From: Albidovulum litorale
Lineage (GTDB): Bacteria; Pseudomonadota; Alphaproteobacteria; Rhodobacterales; Rhodobacteraceae
Direction: 5' to 3'
DNA length: 64,000 bases
Assembly (NCBI RefSeq): GCF_025751495.1
Contig: NZ_JAOWKZ010000001.1
Location: forward strand, 813,920-877,919
In this document: positions 29,192-37,353 of the stretch, piece after piece
How positions within the stretch are numbered: position 1 is the first letter of the stretch
How the letters are laid out: each line of letters opens with the position of its first letter
Translations under genes and position numbers: made by a program
Notes under the pieces: model-generated
Databases searched by the model: none
What the model saw: only the letters and a program-made list of their open reading frames with translations
Told to the model about the DNA's origin: nothing

Positions 29192-29219
29192 CGCCGGGCC
29201 GGGCGCAATCGCCCCCGGT

Positions 29220-29295
29220 GCCCAGATAGCTCAGTTGGTAGAGCAGCGGATTGAAAATCCGCGTGTCGCTGGTTCGATTCCGGCTCTGGGCACCA
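29220..29295 (+). tRNA. tRNA-Phe (anticodon GAA), probable integration site
   Basis: 76 bases with encoded CCA. The acceptor stem GCCCAGA pairs with TCTGGGC, the anticodon loop TTGAAAA gives GAA, and the T-arm GGTTCGATTCC is standard. A decayed tyrosine recombinase begins 52 bases downstream and points toward the tRNA, the usual arrangement at a tRNA attachment site. I did not find a second copy of the tRNA 3' end in the window. Confidence 0.97.
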
Positions 29296-29347
29296 CTTAA
29301 ATGCCATAATTTATTGAATTTAATAGTCACTCCGGCGCCCCTTTCGG

Positions 29348-29930
29348 TTAGGGTTTGGCGCTTTTGGTGGAAGGTTTGACAAATTGCGCGCGGCGCGCGT
29401 TCTGGGTTTCGAGAGTCGCCATGGTTTCGCGGTTCTTCGCGGCCAGCTTCGCGGACCGGTAATAGTGCCGGACCTTGGAAAGGGTTTTCTGCCCAAGAAG
29501 GTCGGCAATGCGCCTTTCGTCGAGCCCCGCTTCGCGCAATGTCGTGGCCACCGTATGGCGCAGACCTTTGAGGGTGAGGCCGCTCTGGATCAGGTCGTTT
29601 TTCTACAGACCCATCGTGAAGCGATGCCAGACGGTCGAGAACCCATCATAGGTCCATGGTTCTCCGTGCGAATTGCACAGGACCGTATCTGCCTGGTGAT
29701 CGGGGATGGTGCTGAGTGCTTCCAAAAGAGTTTAACCGACCGGAATCGCGACTTCTTCTCCCGTCTTGCCGCGAACGCCCCAGATCGTATCGCCGTCGAT
29801 CTGGTCCTTGTGCAGCTTCAGCGCGTCCGAGCGCCCGAGAATGAGACGCTGACATCGGGCAAGCGCATGTGCCCTCAACGCCCGATACTCACGCGCCGTT
29901 GCTTCCCAGCGTCGATAGATCGAAGTCGAA
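29348..29930 (-). pseudogene. Tyrosine recombinase (integrase), decayed C-terminal catalytic half
   Basis: One minus-strand frame from about 29930 to the stop at 29348-29350 encodes integrase-like sequence interrupted by TAA (29732-29734) and TAG (29603-29605). Recognisable parts are GDTIWGVRGKTGEEVAIPVG (beta-hairpin Lys), NSHGEPWTYDGFSTVWHRF, LKGLRHTVATTLREAGLDER (Arg-His of the active site) and LLGQKTLSKVRHYYR (tyrosine region). The first active-site Arg region (LILGRSDALKL) looks altered and the DNA-binding N-terminus is absent. The 5' boundary is approximate and runs into the 3' end of the GntR gene. Confidence 0.85.
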
Positions 29931-30623
29931 ATCGCCCATGTAGGACGCGCTCAGGAACTTGACGAAGCGGTCGTGGAACTGGCGGGTGTGCGCATGGGCC
30001 AGTGTGTCGGCGCGCGCGATGTCCCGGTCGCGGATCGCCGCGATCATGTCAGCATGTTCCGAACCGAGCAATCGGTCACTGGTCGAGGCGCGCAGAAAGT
30101 CGAAATGCATATGCAGGATGCGGCGGCCTTCGTCCAGCAACTGGCCATAGCACCGAGCCAAGTAGGGATTCCGCCCCGCCTTTGCGATTGCCATGTGGAA
30201 GTCGCGGTTGGTGGCTGACATGGCGAGGTAGTCGTTCTTGGCGGTCGAGCGATCGAATGCGCGGGCTGCGTCCTGCATTTCAGCCAAGTCGTCCTCCGTC
30301 CGATTCTGCGCCGCGAGGCGGGTATTGATGCGCTGCAGAAAATCCAGAGCCTCGACATAGCGGGGAAAGCCCGCCACGTCGATCGGCGCCACCAGCGTCG
30401 AGCGGTTGGAAAGCATCACAACCAGCCCCTCGGCTGAGAGCCTCACCAGAGCCTCGCGCACGGGTGAACGCGACAGCGCGAATCTTTCGGCGAGCGAGGT
30501 TTCATCAAGCGGAATGCCGGGGGCGAGCGTGAGCGACAGGATCTCGTGCTTCAGTGTGTCGTAGACAAATCTCGCACCAGAACCCTTTCCCTGCCTCGTG
30601 CCATCCTGCGGAACTTCTTTCAT
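29889..30623 (-). CDS. GntR family regulator with FCD domain (hydroxyproline operon regulator)
   Basis: 244 residues from ATG 30623; longer in-frame starts would cross the promoter region. The winged-helix domain contains LSLTLAPGIPLDETSLAERF and SRSPVREAL; the FCD sensor domain covers residues about 95-230 with metal-binding-type positions (RDFHMAIAKAG, HADMIAAI, AHTRQFHDRF). It is divergent from the DapA-family gene, with operator-like sites between them. Its last ten or so codons lie on DNA that, in another frame, belongs to the integrase relic, so its C-terminus may be a replacement tail. Confidence 0.9.
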   Translation of the reverse strand: MKEVPQDGTRQGKGSGARFVYDTLKHEILSLTLAPGIPLDETSLAERFALSRSPVREALVRLSAEGLVVMLSNRSTLVAPIDVAGFPRYVEALDFLQRINTRLAAQNRTEDDLAEMQDAARAFDRSTAKNDYLAMSATNRDFHMAIAKAGRNPYLARCYGQLLDEGRRILHMHFDFLRASTSDRLLGSEHADMIAAIRDRDIARADTLAHAHTRQFHDRFVKFLSASYMGDFDFDLSTLGSNGA

Positions 30624-30659
30624 TTTCGTCGCGCCCCTACAAACGGCCTTACTGGGATG

Positions 30660-30724
30660 ATTGTAACGGTTATTGACTTGTCGGCAATTTGTCGACATGA
30701 AACTTGACGACATTATGTCGACAA
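30660..30724. promoter_or_regulatory. GntR/FCD operator cluster with divergent promoter
   Basis: Three related sites: TTGTCGGCAA (30678-30687), TTGTCGACAT (30689-30698) and ATGTCGACAA (30715-30724). The last two share the palindrome TGTCGACA, with centres 26 bp apart. This fits the TTGTnnACAA pattern known for FCD-type GntR proteins. On the minus strand TTGCCG (30687-30682) and TACAAT (30665-30660), 16 bases apart, form a likely gntR promoter overlapped by the first site. Confidence 0.65.
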
Positions 30725-30750
30725 AACCCCGCCAGCGAAAGGAAATTGCC

Positions 30751-31641
30751 ATGAGCTACAACGTCAAACTCACAGGCGTGCTGCCCGCGCTTGTCACGCC
30801 TTTCGGTGACGACGACCGGATCGACTTCAAGGCCTTCGAACGGCTGCTCACGCATTTCCGCGAGTGCGGCGTGACCGGCTGGGTTCCGAATGGCTCGACC
30901 GGCGAATACTTCAGCCAGTCGACCGCTGAACGCCGATCGGTGCTTCAGTTCGTCAAGGATTTCGCAAACCCCAATGAGCTTCTGATCGCCGGTACCAACG
31001 CTCCGGCAACGCGCGAGGTGATCGAACAGACGAAGATCGCGAAAGACATCGGCTACGACACCGTGTTGCTAGCGCCACCCTTCTATACCCGTCCGACGCA
31101 GGTCGAACTCATCCGGCATTATGAGGCGGTGCTGGACGCGGTCGACGTGAACATCGTGCTCTACTCCTACCCTTTGAAGGATGGCGCGGATATCAGCTTC
31201 GAACTTATGGACCATTTCGCTGACAATCCGCGGATCGTGGGCATCAAGGAAAGCTCAGGCTCGCTGCAGCGCGCCATCGCGATTTCAAGCCGCTACGCGG
31301 GCAAGATCCAACTGATATCGGGGTCAGACGACATTGCGCTTGATTTCATGTTCTGGGGTGCGGATGCGTGGATCTGCGGGCCGTCGAACTGCATGGCTAG
31401 GGCGTGTTGCGACCTTGACCGCGCCTACAGGTCCGGGGACCTGTCAAAGGCACGGGAGATGATGCGGACGCTTTACGGCGCGATGAACATTCTCGAATCC
31501 GGCAAGTTCGTGCAGAAAATCAAGTATGGTTGTGAGTTGCAGGGCTTGACGGTCGGCCAGTGCCGCGCGCCACTCGGGCCGCTTACAGATGAGGAAAAGG
31601 CGGAATTTCGCGCGGCGATGGAGCCGATCCTTCTCGGGTAA
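30751..31641 (+). CDS. DapA-family lyase/deaminase, probable 1-pyrroline-4-hydroxy-2-carboxylate deaminase
   Basis: 296 residues from ATG 30751 (AAGGAAA upstream). DapA/NanA-family TIM-barrel features are present: LPALVTPFGDDDRIDF, the GSTGEYFS phosphate-like loop, the Tyr in LYSYPLK and the Schiff-base Lys in GIKESSGS. The family includes dihydrodipicolinate synthase, sialic acid lyase and the deaminase of bacterial hydroxyproline breakdown. The two following genes encode an FAD amino acid oxidase and a proline-racemase-family epimerase, which favours the hydroxyproline role. The substrate is inferred from this context only. Confidence 0.85.
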   Translation: MSYNVKLTGVLPALVTPFGDDDRIDFKAFERLLTHFRECGVTGWVPNGSTGEYFSQSTAERRSVLQFVKDFANPNELLIAGTNAPATREVIEQTKIAKDIGYDTVLLAPPFYTRPTQVELIRHYEAVLDAVDVNIVLYSYPLKDGADISFELMDHFADNPRIVGIKESSGSLQRAIAISSRYAGKIQLISGSDDIALDFMFWGADAWICGPSNCMARACCDLDRAYRSGDLSKAREMMRTLYGAMNILESGKFVQKIKYGCELQGLTVGQCRAPLGPLTDEEKAEFRAAMEPILLG

Positions 31642-31675
31642 CGCGTCGCTTCCACAATCCAGGTCGAGTCGATCA

Positions 31676-32923
31676 ATGAACAAGGTCAAGAAGACCACTG
31701 TCGTCGTCGGTGCAGGTGTGATCGGCGCAGCTATCGCGTATGAGCTGCAAAAACGGGGACGACAGGTCATCCTGATCGATCGTGACGCGCCGGGACGCGG
31801 AGCCTCGTTTGGCAACATGGCTTCGATTGCCGTGACCGAATTCATGCCGGCCTCCCGGCCTTCGGTCTGGCGGCAGATTCCGGGGTGGCTACTGGATCCC
31901 GAAGGCCCGGTCCATGTGCGCCCGGGCTATATGCCCCGCCTGATTCCATGGTTCCTGCGCTTCCTCGCCGCCTCGCTACCCTCCCGGATGCGCGCGCTGG
32001 AGTCAGCAGGAGCCGCGCTTTGCGCCCGTGCACTGAGCGATACACAGGTGCTCTTGCGAGAAATCGGCGCACCGGAGGTGATATCCGAAACCGGCTGCCT
32101 GTCGCTTTACACGGACGAGGCTGAGTTCCGAGCCGACCGGGATCACATCGAAATTCTTGACCGCTTCGGCTTTGCTCATGAGGTCCTCGGTCCATGCGAC
32201 ATTCGCGACCTTGAGCCAGAGATCGCACCCGGCATCGGCAAGGCGGTTCTGTTTCCCGACAACCGGTCGCTGCGCGATCCCTATGCCTATGTGACCCGGT
32301 TGGCAGATAGGTTCGAGGGCCTGGGGGGCGAAATCCGACGGACAGCCATCACCGGTTTCACGCGGTCGTCGCGCATCTCGGGGGTGCAGCTTGATGACGG
32401 TACGGTTCTGGAGACCGACGAGGTCGTCGTGGCGGCAGGGGCGTTTTCGGGCCGACTTTCGCGCCTGCTGGGCGAACCCATGCCGCTTGAGACCGAGCGC
32501 GGCTATCACACGCAAATCATGGCGTCCGGCATCCGGCTTGGCCATTCGATCATCTGGCCCGCACGCGCCTTCATGGTCACGCCTACCGCAGGTGGCATTC
32601 GCGTCGGCGGCACGGTCGAGATGGCGGGCCTAGATGCACCGCCCGACTATCGGCGCGCCCGGATTACGGTGAAACGCGCCCGCGAGGCCCTGCCGAATCT
32701 GAGGGTAGAGGGTGCCAGCGAATGGATGGGCCACCGTCCGGCCTTTCCCGATACGATCCCGGTCATGTCGGCCTCTGCCAAGGTGCCGGGCGTTTACTAT
32801 GCGACCGGCCACGGCCATCTTGGATTGACCTATGCCGCGACCTGCGCGCGCCTGATGGGGAGGTTGATCGCGGGCGAGGCCCCCGAAATCGACTTGCGAC
32901 CCTATCGGATCGACCGGTTCTGA
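31676..32923 (+). CDS. FAD-dependent D-amino acid oxidoreductase, probable D-hydroxyproline dehydrogenase
   Basis: 415 residues from ATG 31676. The dinucleotide-binding motif is TTVVVGAGVIGAAIAYELQKRG, followed by the DadA-type continuation (LIDRDAPGRGASFGNMASIA) and a C-terminal flavin segment GVYYATGHGHLGLTYA. This is the DAO/DadA superfamily. In hydroxyproline catabolism such an enzyme oxidises cis-4-hydroxy-D-proline to pyrroline-4-hydroxy-2-carboxylate, which would be the substrate of the preceding gene product. It lies in one operon with both neighbours (gaps of 34 and 13 bases). Confidence 0.88.
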   Translation: MNKVKKTTVVVGAGVIGAAIAYELQKRGRQVILIDRDAPGRGASFGNMASIAVTEFMPASRPSVWRQIPGWLLDPEGPVHVRPGYMPRLIPWFLRFLAASLPSRMRALESAGAALCARALSDTQVLLREIGAPEVISETGCLSLYTDEAEFRADRDHIEILDRFGFAHEVLGPCDIRDLEPEIAPGIGKAVLFPDNRSLRDPYAYVTRLADRFEGLGGEIRRTAITGFTRSSRISGVQLDDGTVLETDEVVVAAGAFSGRLSRLLGEPMPLETERGYHTQIMASGIRLGHSIIWPARAFMVTPTAGGIRVGGTVEMAGLDAPPDYRRARITVKRAREALPNLRVEGASEWMGHRPAFPDTIPVMSASAKVPGVYYATGHGHLGLTYAATCARLMGRLIAGEAPEIDLRPYRIDRF

Positions 32924-32936
32924 AGGAGATCACACC

Positions 32937-33953
32937 ATGCACTGGAACCGAACCCTGCAGACCGTCGATGTGCATTGCGCCGGAGAGATCGGCCGGGTGA
33001 TCACCGCCGGTGTACTCGATATCCCCGGGGCTACGATGGCCGACAAGCTCAACCATCTGAACAAGGTCGATGACAGCCTGCGTCGGCTTCTCTGTTCCGA
33101 GCCACGATCGGGCCCGGCCGGGTCCTTTTGCCTTCTGTTGCCGCCAACGCTTCCTGAAACCGATGCAGGCTTCATCGTCCTGCAACCTGACCAGGCGCAT
33201 GCGATGTCTGGGTCAAATGCCATGTGTGCGGTCACCGCAATCCTTGAAACCGGCATGAAACCGATGCAGGAGCCGGAGACGGTCGTCACGCTCGATACTG
33301 CCGCCGGGCCGGTGCGCGCGGTTGCGGCTTGCAAGAACGGCAAGGTAACCCGGGTGACTCTGGACATGCCGCCTGCCTTCGTTGCCAGGAAAGCTGCACT
33401 GATTGAGACTGAGGCCTGGGGGGACGTCACCTATGACCTCTGCTTCGGTGGCGTCTTCTATGCCCTGGTAGATGTGGACCAGATCGGGTTGACGATTGTC
33501 CCAGAAACCGCGCGCGCGCTGGCGGAGGCGGGCGTCGCGCTCCGGTCCCTGATCGCCGCGGCAGAACCCGCACTGCATCCGACGACGCCAGCGCTCGACG
33601 GGCTGGCCTATGTCATGTTCCGCAGCACCGAACCGGACGGCGCGATCCGCACCTGCACCACGCTTCGCCCCGGCAGGGCGGATCGGTCACCCTGCGGCAC
33701 CGGGTCAAGCTCGCAGATGGCCGTGGCGTATGCCGACGGTCTGGTTCAGCCCGGTGATAGGCGGATCTCCCGCTCGATCATCGGTGGGGAATTCGTGACC
33801 GAATTCAGAGGTGAAACTGTGGTTGGACCTTTCAAAGCAGTCCGGAACAGAGTTTCGGGGCAATGCTGGATATACGCGATCACTCAGGTCGGATTGGATC
33901 CGAGTGACCCTTTTCCACATGGTTTCACTCTGTCCGACACATGGGGTGGATGA
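32937..33953 (+). CDS. Proline racemase family protein, probable 4-hydroxyproline 2-epimerase
   Basis: 338 residues; AAGGAG precedes the ATG by about seven bases. The fold signature is clear: VDVHCAGEIGRV at the start and RSPCGTGSSSQMAV near residue 245, carrying the second catalytic Cys. At the first catalytic position the usual MCGHG motif reads MSGSN, so the pair is Ser/Cys instead of Cys/Cys. Ser/Cys members of this family are reported to epimerise hydroxyprolines, while Cys/Thr members are trans-3-hydroxyproline dehydratases. It fits the first step of trans-4-hydroxy-L-proline degradation. Confidence 0.88.
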   Translation: MHWNRTLQTVDVHCAGEIGRVITAGVLDIPGATMADKLNHLNKVDDSLRRLLCSEPRSGPAGSFCLLLPPTLPETDAGFIVLQPDQAHAMSGSNAMCAVTAILETGMKPMQEPETVVTLDTAAGPVRAVAACKNGKVTRVTLDMPPAFVARKAALIETEAWGDVTYDLCFGGVFYALVDVDQIGLTIVPETARALAEAGVALRSLIAAAEPALHPTTPALDGLAYVMFRSTEPDGAIRTCTTLRPGRADRSPCGTGSSSQMAVAYADGLVQPGDRRISRSIIGGEFVTEFRGETVVGPFKAVRNRVSGQCWIYAITQVGLDPSDPFPHGFTLSDTWGG

Positions 33954-34193
33954 TGACAGAAAGGCCCGGTTCAGCGTCGTGCCTCCCGAGCGCTTAACAG
34001 ATCAAGTGCTGATGCCGAAGGACGCGGGCCTGACATCGGAAAACGGGTCGCGGTTCTGCGGCCGCACCCTGTACTGCTGTTGGTCGCGTGCCGAGCAGAA
34101 CTTCAAAAGAACGGGTGATTGAGAAAGCTCAGAGCACAATCGTTGAAACGCGGCGCGTGTGTCGTTGCTCAACAAATCGACCTGACTTGGCAC

Positions 34194-34976
34194 CTATTCG
34201 GCCTGCGCCGGCGGCTCCTTGGCGCCGGTCATGAAGGCAACCGCATCGGACATCGTGTAGTCCTTCGGGTCGATCACACAGAGCCTCTTGCCTAGCCTGT
34301 GAATGTGAATCCTGTCTGCAACCTCGAACACATGTGGCATGTTGTGGCTGATCAGGATGATCGGAATTCCCCGCGCCCGGACGTCCTGAATCAACTCCAG
34401 CACCCGGCGACTTTCCTTGACACCCAATGCTGCCGTCGGTTCGTCCATGATGATGAATTTGGACGCAAAGGCTGCGGCGCGGGCGACGGCAACACCCTGA
34501 CGTTGGCCGCCCGAAAGCGTCTCGACCGCTTGATTTATGGACTGGACCGTCATCAGTCCCAGCTCGGTCAGTTTGTCGCGGGCGAATTTCTCCATGGCCG
34601 GGCGGTCAAGTTGCCGAAGATACTTGCCCATAAAACCCTGTTTGCGGATTTCGCGACCCATGAACATGTTGTCGGTGATCGAGAGCGCGGGCGACATGGC
34701 AAGGGTCTGGTAGACGATCTCGATCCCCATGTTGCGCGCATCCATCGGGGAGTTGAAATTGACCCGTTTTCCCTCAATCAGAATCTCACCCTCATCCGGC
34801 ACAGTCGCGCCGCAGATCGCCTTGACGATCGACGACTTTCCCGCGCCGTTGTCACCAATAACAGCAAGGATCTCGCCCTTACGAAGCTCGAAATCGGAAT
34901 GGTCGATGGCAGTGACATGGCCGTAGCGCTTGACGAGACCGCGCCCCTCGACGACGGGAATATTGTCGGTGATCAT
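34194..34976 (-). CDS. frcA: Sugar ABC transporter ATP-binding protein, FrcA-like
   Basis: 260 residues from ATG 34976, which overlaps the permease stop (ATGATCA). A single ABC domain with Walker A GDNGAGKSS, signature LSGGQRQGV, and Walker B FIIMDEPTAAL. Most sugar ATPases of the CUT2 class are double-length; a single domain of 260 residues is typical of the fructose importer FrcA. It energises uptake with the permease and binding protein encoded just upstream. Confidence 0.88.
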   Translation of the reverse strand: MITDNIPVVEGRGLVKRYGHVTAIDHSDFELRKGEILAVIGDNGAGKSSIVKAICGATVPDEGEILIEGKRVNFNSPMDARNMGIEIVYQTLAMSPALSITDNMFMGREIRKQGFMGKYLRQLDRPAMEKFARDKLTELGLMTVQSINQAVETLSGGQRQGVAVARAAAFASKFIIMDEPTAALGVKESRRVLELIQDVRARGIPIILISHNMPHVFEVADRIHIHRLGKRLCVIDPKDYTMSDAVAFMTGAKEPPAQAE

Positions 34977-36043
34977 GCCGATACCTTTCTGATCCACTGG
35001 TCGACCGCGACGGCGGCGATGATGAGCAGGCCGATAAGGAGGAAGGTCCACTGCGCATCCGCGCCGAGAAGCCTGAGGCCGAGCGTGAAAACCCCCACGA
35101 TCAGCGCGCCGAAGAGCGAGCCCAGAATGGACCCACGCCCGCCGAAGAGCGAGATGCCCCCGATCACCACGGCAGTGATGCTTTCGATATTCGCAAGCTG
35201 ACCGGATGTTGGAGAAACCGAACCGATGCGCCCGATCAGCGCCCAGCCCGCGAAAGCGCATATTAGTCCCGACAGAATGTAGACCGACATCAGGGTGCGG
35301 TGAACATTGACACCGGACAGTTCCGCAGCCTCCGGGTCATCCCCTACAGCATAGACGTGACGCCCCCACGCAGTATGGCGCAGTGCGTAAGACAGAACGG
35401 CGATCAGAAGCAGCATGAACACGACACCGACCGTAAAGACCGCACCGCCGACATTGAACTTGCTGCCGAAGAACTGAAGGAAGGGCGCGTTCGCTTCGAT
35501 ATCCTGACTGCGGATCGTCTCGTTCGCGGAATAGAGGAAGTTCGTGGCCAGCACGATCTGCCACATGCCGAGCGTGACGATGAAGGGCGGCAGCTTCACC
35601 CGACTGACCAGCCAGCCATTGAGCGCGCCGATCAGCATACCGCAGCCCAGCCCGCAGAGGACCGAGACCGGAGCGGGGATGCCATAGCGGAACGTGAACT
35701 GCCCCATGATTACGGATGAAAAAACCATGATCGCGCCGACACTCAGGTCGATTCCGGCAGTCAGGATCACAAGACTTTGCGCCGCGGCGACGATACCGAC
35801 GATCTGCACCTGCTGCAGGATCAGCGTGAGCGCGAAGGGAGAAAAGAACTTTGACCCGAGTAAAAGACCGAAAATCAGAACCGCCGCGACCAGAACGATC
35901 AGGGGCACGAAAGAGGAGTTGACGTGCAGGATATGCTGCAACTGGCCGACAAAGCCGCGTCTCTGGCTCTCGAAATGCGCGACCGCTTCAGTTCTACTGG
36001 CCGCGGCTTCGAACGTGTCGTTGTGTTGGTTAGCATCAGACAT
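34973..36043 (-). CDS. frcC: Sugar ABC transporter permease, FrcC/RbsC-like
   Basis: 356 residues from ATG 36043 with AGGGGGG upstream. About ten membrane helices; the N-terminal stretch (QLQHILHVNSSFVPLIVLVA) and the GIDLSVGAIM motif place it in the CUT2 (RbsC) class. It forms the inner membrane channel of the importer. It follows the binding-protein gene after a gap of 118 bases containing a stable stem-loop. Confidence 0.9.
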   Translation of the reverse strand: MSDANQHNDTFEAAASRTEAVAHFESQRRGFVGQLQHILHVNSSFVPLIVLVAAVLIFGLLLGSKFFSPFALTLILQQVQIVGIVAAAQSLVILTAGIDLSVGAIMVFSSVIMGQFTFRYGIPAPVSVLCGLGCGMLIGALNGWLVSRVKLPPFIVTLGMWQIVLATNFLYSANETIRSQDIEANAPFLQFFGSKFNVGGAVFTVGVVFMLLLIAVLSYALRHTAWGRHVYAVGDDPEAAELSGVNVHRTLMSVYILSGLICAFAGWALIGRIGSVSPTSGQLANIESITAVVIGGISLFGGRGSILGSLFGALIVGVFTLGLRLLGADAQWTFLLIGLLIIAAVAVDQWIRKVSA

Positions 36044-36120
36044 TCTGCCCCCCTTCCGCAGACGGAAGGTGCCGCCCACGAGGTAAGTCTAACGGATAAA
36101 CGGGAGTTCCCTTAGCGTTA

Positions 36121-36145
36121 CGGAGGCGCGCTTAAGGCGCCTCCG
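36121..36145. other. Intercistronic stem-loop between binding protein and permease genes
   Basis: CGGAGGCGC (36121-36129) pairs perfectly with GCGCCTCCG (36137-36145) around a 7-base loop. On the transcribed (minus) strand no T-run follows. Such hairpins after the binding-protein gene of ABC operons are known to stabilise the upstream mRNA and lower expression of the membrane parts. Read on the plus strand it is followed by ATTTATTTTT, but no plus-strand gene ends here. Confidence 0.6.
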
Positions 36146-36161
36146 AATTTATTTTTGGAGA

Positions 36162-37181
36162 TCACCCCCAGCAGAGATCCAGCCCCTCAGCGACCGAGAT
36201 CGACTCGACGCCGTCGGCGGGCTCATTGGTAATCAGTGCGACGCCGGTGTCGAAGAAGTCCTTGCCCGGAGTATTTTCCGGCTTGGCTCCTTCGTCGGCC
36301 CACTTCTTCACCGCCTCAACACCCAGCGATGCCATCAGGAGCGGGTATTGCTGGCTGGTCGCGCCGATCACACCGGCGTCGACGTTCTGAACGCCAGGGC
36401 AACCGCCATCGACCGATACGATGAGGACATCGTTCTCACGTCCGATTGCCTTTAGCGCTTCATAGGCACCGGCGGCGGCAGGTTCGTTGATCGTGTGCAC
36501 GACGTTGATCATCGGGTCCTTGGCGAGAAGGTTTTCCATCGCTCGGCGCCCGCCTTCTTCGTTGCCGTCGGTTACATCGCTGCCAACAATCCGCGGATCG
36601 GTTTCGTCGCCGATCACATTCGGGTCTGCGAGGTCGACGCCAAAGCCTTCAAGGAAGCCCTGGTTGCGCAGGACGTCGACCGTCGGCTGGCTGACATTCA
36701 GGTCCAGCGTTGCGATCTTGGCCTCGGATGCGGCATCGCCCAGCTTCGCCTTTGCCCACTGGCCGATCAAAAGGCCAGCCTTGTAGTTGTCGGTCGCGAA
36801 GGTGGCATCAGCCGCATCAATCGGGTCAAGCGGCGTGTCGAGCGCGATGACCAGAATGCCTGCATCCCGGGCCTGCTGAACGGCGGGGACGATCGAACTG
36901 GTGTCGGACGCAGTCAGCAGGATGCCCTTCGCCCCGTCGAGAATGCAGGTTTCGATTGCCTGCACTTGGGTTTCGTGGTCGCCGTCGATTTTGCCGGCAA
37001 AGGATTTCAGCGTCATCCCGAGTTCGGCCGCCTTGGCCTCGGCGCCTTCCTTCATCTTTACGAAGAAGGGGTTCGTGTCCGTTTTCGTGATCAGGCAAAC
37101 GGTTTCGCCAGCTGCCTGTGCCGAGGTCGCGGCAATGACGATGGCTGCGGCGGATGCGCCGAGTGTCAGAAGTCTTTTCAT
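36162..37181 (-). CDS. frcB: Periplasmic sugar-binding protein, FrcB-like
   Basis: 339 residues with a clear signal peptide ([20 protein letters not shown], cleavage after AQA near residue 23). The mature start [20 protein letters not shown] is characteristic of the RbsB/FrcB class of pentose/hexose-binding proteins (peripla_BP_4). It is the first gene of the importer operon. Fructose is the best guess from similarity to FrcB of rhizobia; other sugars remain possible. Confidence 0.88.
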   Translation of the reverse strand: MKRLLTLGASAAAIVIAATSAQAAGETVCLITKTDTNPFFVKMKEGAEAKAAELGMTLKSFAGKIDGDHETQVQAIETCILDGAKGILLTASDTSSIVPAVQQARDAGILVIALDTPLDPIDAADATFATDNYKAGLLIGQWAKAKLGDAASEAKIATLDLNVSQPTVDVLRNQGFLEGFGVDLADPNVIGDETDPRIVGSDVTDGNEEGGRRAMENLLAKDPMINVVHTINEPAAAGAYEALKAIGRENDVLIVSVDGGCPGVQNVDAGVIGATSQQYPLLMASLGVEAVKKWADEGAKPENTPGKDFFDTGVALITNEPADGVESISVAEGLDLCWG

Positions 37182-37301
37182 TTGGTCCTCCCGTACGTTT
37201 GTATCGCGTTGTTAGCCGGACGTCCCGTCCCGGGCCCCCATGGAGGTCTGGTGCGGGTCGCTCACAGGAAAGCGCGATTCCCCCGTTTCTGTCAATAAAT
37301 A

Positions 37302-37318
37302 AATAAACTTGATTTATT
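37302..37318. promoter_or_regulatory. AT-rich inverted repeat between frcB and the ROK regulator
   Basis: AATAAA-N5-TTTATT (37302-37318), within a longer A/T-rich patch, 36 bases before the regulator start and 120 before frcB. ROK-family repressors bind such AT-rich palindromes, so this is the likely operator for both divergent units. Confidence 0.55.
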
Positions 37319-37353
37319 AATCGAAAAGTCCATAGTTTAAAGGGGAAGCAGAG

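Noticed and set aside
36121-36160. Plus-strand intrinsic terminator (stem followed by ATTTATTTTT)
   Set aside because: No plus-strand gene ends here; the stem lies inside the minus-strand importer operon, so an intercistronic role is more likely.
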